Shown here: positions 3,557 to 5,589 of the stretch, in pieces
How positions within the stretch are numbered: position 1 is the first letter of the stretch
Layout of the letters: every line of letters begins with the position of its first letter
NCBI GenBank assembly: GCA_028713875.1
Contig: JAQTNM010000108.1
Span: forward strand, 1 to 5,589
DNA: 5,589 nt
Reading direction: 5' to 3'
From: Candidatus Omnitrophota bacterium
GTDB taxonomy: Bacteria; Omnitrophota; Gorgyraeia; Gygaellales; Profunditerraquicolaceae
Translations under genes and position numbers: made by a program
Notes under the pieces: generated by a model
Told to the model about the DNA's origin: nothing
The model's input: only the letters and a program-made list of their open reading frames with translations
The model's database searches: none

Positions 3557-5152
3557 TTAGCCTTCCGCATAAGTTTTGACCGACAGGTCATTCAGGTCAA
3601 TCTCTGTTTTTACGCGGCACGACTCTTTTATGAATTTTGAAAATGGGACAAATTTATCCTCTAATTCGGACAGCTGGAAAAATTTAGAGGGAGCGATCAC
3701 CTTTATGGATTGATTATTGCACTTTACAAGCTGCGCCGGGCTGTCAACACAGACGGCGTCCTCTATCACTATTTTATCTTCTTTCAATATAAATGTCCTG
3801 CTCAATGAATAACCGCTCCTCTTATGCTTTTTTATGAAGAGCATCCTGAAAAAATACCAGAGGGAATCCCTGAATATGAACGCGTATAGATGGACCAGAG
3901 ATGAGTATAGCGGACCCATTACTAGGTAGTTCCTTTTGCTGAAATTCTTCTTTATCCCTACCTTAGCGCCGGATATTTTATAATCTTCTGAGTCGTTCTC
4001 AAATTCGCTGCAATAGGCCCTATTGCCTCTTATTATCTTGTATCCCAGGTCGTTCATCAGCAGTTTTGAGCCGGCGTATAGCTTATAGCAGCCGCCTTTT
4101 TTCAGGCTGATGATCAGTAAATATTTCTTCCGGTTGACTATATAGATCCCGGCTTTTTCAAGCAAGGTATCGGATTTTTTCTCATAAGGCAGGCTGATGA
4201 TCTTTTTATCGGGATAATAAACCGACAGCGCCTTGGCAAAAGACGGCCCCATAAAATGCAACAGATACCTATCGTCAATCGCAAGATTAAGGTAACTCTC
4301 CCGGAGGATGTTTTTTAATAACTTATCTATTATGGAGGAGGCCACGGCATTTTCCCTTGATAATATCTCAAAACCGGCAGGCAGGAAATATTCCGTGTTC
4401 CTGGAGCCGTAAGCCCCGCCCAGGGTACCGTCAGGGTGCACGAAATGACTGATAAAATCAACGAGCCTCTCGCATATTTGCCTGATATCCGCTCTTTTGG
4501 TCAATTCATATAACAAGGCCAGGTAATTCAGGGAAACTGTAGAATAGCCGATATCCGCTCCCGCGTGCTCCGAAAAAAAGCCTTCCTGCGACTGTATCCT
4601 CTTCAGGTTCTCGATCCTGCGGTTAACAGTATCCAGGAATTTATCTTTTCTGGTCAACAGGTATAGATTGTATATTGCGAATATCGCGGCAGTCTCCTGG
4701 TTCACGGCAAATTCCTCCGGCCTCCTGCTCAGGTAATCCGCGGAAACAGACAGAGATTCTAAAAGCGAGGCGTCGTCAAGTTTAAGCAACTTGTATGCCT
4801 CGGAAACAGCGCAGGCAGCGAATGCCGTTGACGGCAAAGACCCTTCCCTTTTGAAATACTCGTCAACCGTGCCGTTTTTATTGAGTATCTTCTGCCAGAA
4901 TTTTATGGAAGCAACAGCCCATCTTTTTATATAGTCGTTCTGATAATAAACATTGCCCTCAAAATCATGGCTGTACACCAGGCTTAGGGTCAAGCAGCCC
5001 TGTTGCAGCGTGCCGCTTGAAAAAGGCCTTATCTTCAATAGCCAATGGCTCCTGTCAAAAGAACCGTAGGTGGGAGACTGCGGGTCTCTGTCCAGGTTAC
5101 TGAGTATCTTGGGGATGATGGACAGGACTATCGGAATATAGGGATTAGCCAT
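3557..5152 (-). CDS. Heparinase II/III-neighbourhood, alpha/alpha-toroid-like protein (probable polysaccharide-related)
   Basis: This is a 531-aa protein with no signal peptide or obvious membrane anchor. The N-terminal block DRDPQSPTYGSFDRSHW (21-37) followed by LQQGCLTLSLVY (49-60) resembles, from memory, proteins encoded beside heparinase II/III and glycosyltransferase genes in exopolysaccharide clusters. Residues about 75-260 show repeated helical hairpins (STAFAACAVSEAYKLL, NQETAAIFAIYNLYLL, GYSTVSLNYLALLYELT), as in alpha/alpha toroids. Conserved-looking loops are EGFFSEHAGADIGYSTVS (190-207) and DGTLGGAYGSRNTEYF (241-256). The rest, about 290-531, reads as strand-rich, with a basic, aromatic stretch in the middle. 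The ATG at 5152 is used because the longer frame from 5206 starts inside tRNA-Ser(TGA). That ATG is 10 nt from the tRNA discriminator base and has no Shine-Dalgarno site. A SAM methyltransferase follows 4 nt downstream. Lyase, hydrolase or non-catalytic roles are all possible. Confidence 0.72.
   Translation of the reverse strand: MANPYIPIVLSIIPKILSNLDRDPQSPTYGSFDRSHWLLKIRPFSSGTLQQGCLTLSLVYSHDFEGNVYYQNDYIKRWAVASIKFWQKILNKNGTVDEYFKREGSLPSTAFAACAVSEAYKLLKLDDASLLESLSVSADYLSRRPEEFAVNQETAAIFAIYNLYLLTRKDKFLDTVNRRIENLKRIQSQEGFFSEHAGADIGYSTVSLNYLALLYELTKRADIRQICERLVDFISHFVHPDGTLGGAYGSRNTEYFLPAGFEILSRENAVASSIIDKLLKNILRESYLNLAIDDRYLLHFMGPSFAKALSVYYPDKKIISLPYEKKSDTLLEKAGIYIVNRKKYLLIISLKKGGCYKLYAGSKLLMNDLGYKIIRGNRAYCSEFENDSEDYKISGAKVGIKKNFSKRNYLVMGPLYSSLVHLYAFIFRDSLWYFFRMLFIKKHKRSGYSLSRTFILKEDKIVIEDAVCVDSPAQLVKCNNQSIKVIAPSKFFQLSELEDKFVPFSKFIKESCRVKTEIDLNDLSVKTYAEG
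3561..3566 (-). promoter_or_regulatory. Ribosome binding site of the small methyltransferase
   Basis: GGAAGG on the minus strand lies 8 nt before ATG 3552 and inside the last codons of the preceding gene. It decides the start of the methyltransferase and explains how it is translated across the 4-nt gap. Confidence 0.5.
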
Positions 5153-5162
5153 TATAGGTTGG

Positions 5163-5249
5163 CGGTGGGGGTGAGATTTGAACTCACGGTGGACGAACGC
5201 CCACACCTGTTTTCAAGACAGGCCGGTTAAACCACTCCCGAACCCCACC
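5163..5249 (-). tRNA. tRNA-Ser(TGA)
   Basis: This 87-nt class II tRNA has acceptor strands GGTGGGG/CCCCACC with discriminator G. The D-arm is CGGGAGTGGTTTAACCG and the anticodon stem is CCTGT/ACAGG with loop CTTGAAA, giving anticodon TGA (reads UCA/UCG). The variable arm TGGGCG-TTCG-TCCA and the T-arm GTGAG-TTCAAAT-CTCAC are intact. Unlike the other two serine tRNAs in the window, CCA follows directly (5162-5160), so the 3' end may be encoded. It starts 2 nt after the upstream stop codon with no clear promoter of its own, so it is probably cut out of the upstream gene's transcript. Confidence 0.96.
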
Positions 5250-5251
5250 GG

Positions 5252-5589
5252 TTACAGAAAAAGCTGCTTGACCACCACATCAAAAATATACTTTGCTGTC
5301 TGGAAAGACTGGCTACAGAAGTTTACGAAGGAGAATTTCCCGAAAATAGCGCTGAAGCACAAGGCAAGCACCGTGATATTGACAATGTAAATCAGCGAAA
5401 AACCAAAAACATAGTTGCCTTTAAGGATATCCTCTTTTTTGCCGCGCATGGTCCTGGAGGTAAATATAAGATGCAGCGAGATGCTGGTGCCGAAAAGGAA
5501 CATAAAATAATTGGTCACCTCAAACATCCGGCCGATTATCAAATAGACAAAAAATAACAGGATAGTATAAACAGGCAGGACATAGGGGG
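5252..5589 (-). CDS. Unrecognised multi-pass membrane protein, C-terminal part
   Basis: The frame is open from the window edge (first full codon at 5587) to a TAA at 5254-5252, giving 111 residues of a protein whose N-terminus is outside. Three hydrophobic segments are visible at about residues 3-18, 24-42 and 60-82. A basic loop (TSRTMRGKKEDILKGN, 43-58) lies between the second and third. The tail (about 84-111) is aromatic and ends VVKQLFL. I do not recognise the family. The TTG near 5542 could serve as a start, but the frame is open beyond it with the same membrane character, so a longer protein is more likely. It probably shares a transcript with tRNA-Ser(TGA), the 531-aa protein and the small methyltransferase. 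That hints at a cell-envelope context but does not show a function. Confidence 0.7.
   Translation of the reverse strand, partial: PYVLPVYTILLFFVYLIIGRMFEVTNYFMFLFGTSISLHLIFTSRTMRGKKEDILKGNYVFGFSLIYIVNITVLALCFSAIFGKFSFVNFCSQSFQTAKYIFDVVVKQLFL

Noticed and set aside
5153..5206. 531-aa protein start at 5206
   Set aside because: It lies inside tRNA-Ser(TGA). The first 18 residues are translated tRNA and spacer sequence.
5285..5300. TATATT as a separate -10 for tRNA-Ser(TGA) inside the upstream gene
   Set aside because: No acceptable -35 at 16-18 bp and no extended -10. Co-transcription with the upstream gene is simpler.

Overview
All genes read on the minus strand, so the window is described right to left. 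The content suggests a bacterium from a metagenome: a type IV prepilin with the FTLLELIVV signature, an AzgA-like purine permease, and a toroid-type protein paired with a small methyltransferase as in cell-surface polysaccharide clusters. Candidatus Omnitrophota (OP3) or a similar uncultured lineage would fit. That is a guess from gene style, with no phylogenetic marker in the window.

Layout: (1) 5589-5252, the C-terminal end of an unrecognised multi-pass membrane protein. (2) tRNA-Ser(TGA), starting 2 nt after that stop. (3) 5152-3557, a 531-aa heparinase II/III-neighbourhood/toroid-like protein, starting 10 nt after the tRNA discriminator base. (4) 3552-3043, a small class I SAM methyltransferase, 4 nt behind and probably translationally coupled. 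(5) A clear promoter, then tRNA-Ser(CGA). (6) 2846-1509, an NCS2/AzgA purine permease. (7) tRNA-Ser(GGA). (8) 1399-932, a type IV prepilin. (9) 931-596, a gene-free stretch holding an extended -10 promoter, a second copy of the last 15 nt of tRNA-Ser(GGA), and a dense series of hairpins. (10) 595-1, a second SAM methyltransferase cut by the window edge.

Two things stand out. First, three tRNA-Ser genes with three different anticodons (TGA, CGA, GGA) lie within 3.9 kb. Each is followed within 10-25 nt by a protein gene, and two begin 2-8 nt after a stop codon, so tRNAs and mRNAs are very probably co-transcribed and separated by tRNA processing. Second, the prepilin gene is bounded by an exact 15-bp direct repeat that is precisely the 3' end of tRNA-Ser(GGA). 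This is the footprint left by site-specific integration into a tRNA gene. The unit is only about 640 bp and carries no integrase. The repeat copy distal to the tRNA runs directly into an array of stem-loops, three of which share a GACRA-type loop (minus strand), two of them with a compensatory base-pair change. A tRNA-targeted, pilin-carrying mini-cassette next to a structured repeat element is the best candidate here for an undescribed system.

Annotation confidence is high for the three tRNAs, the permease and the prepilin fold. It is good for the two methyltransferase folds (substrates unknown) and low for the roles of the 531-aa protein and the membrane protein.
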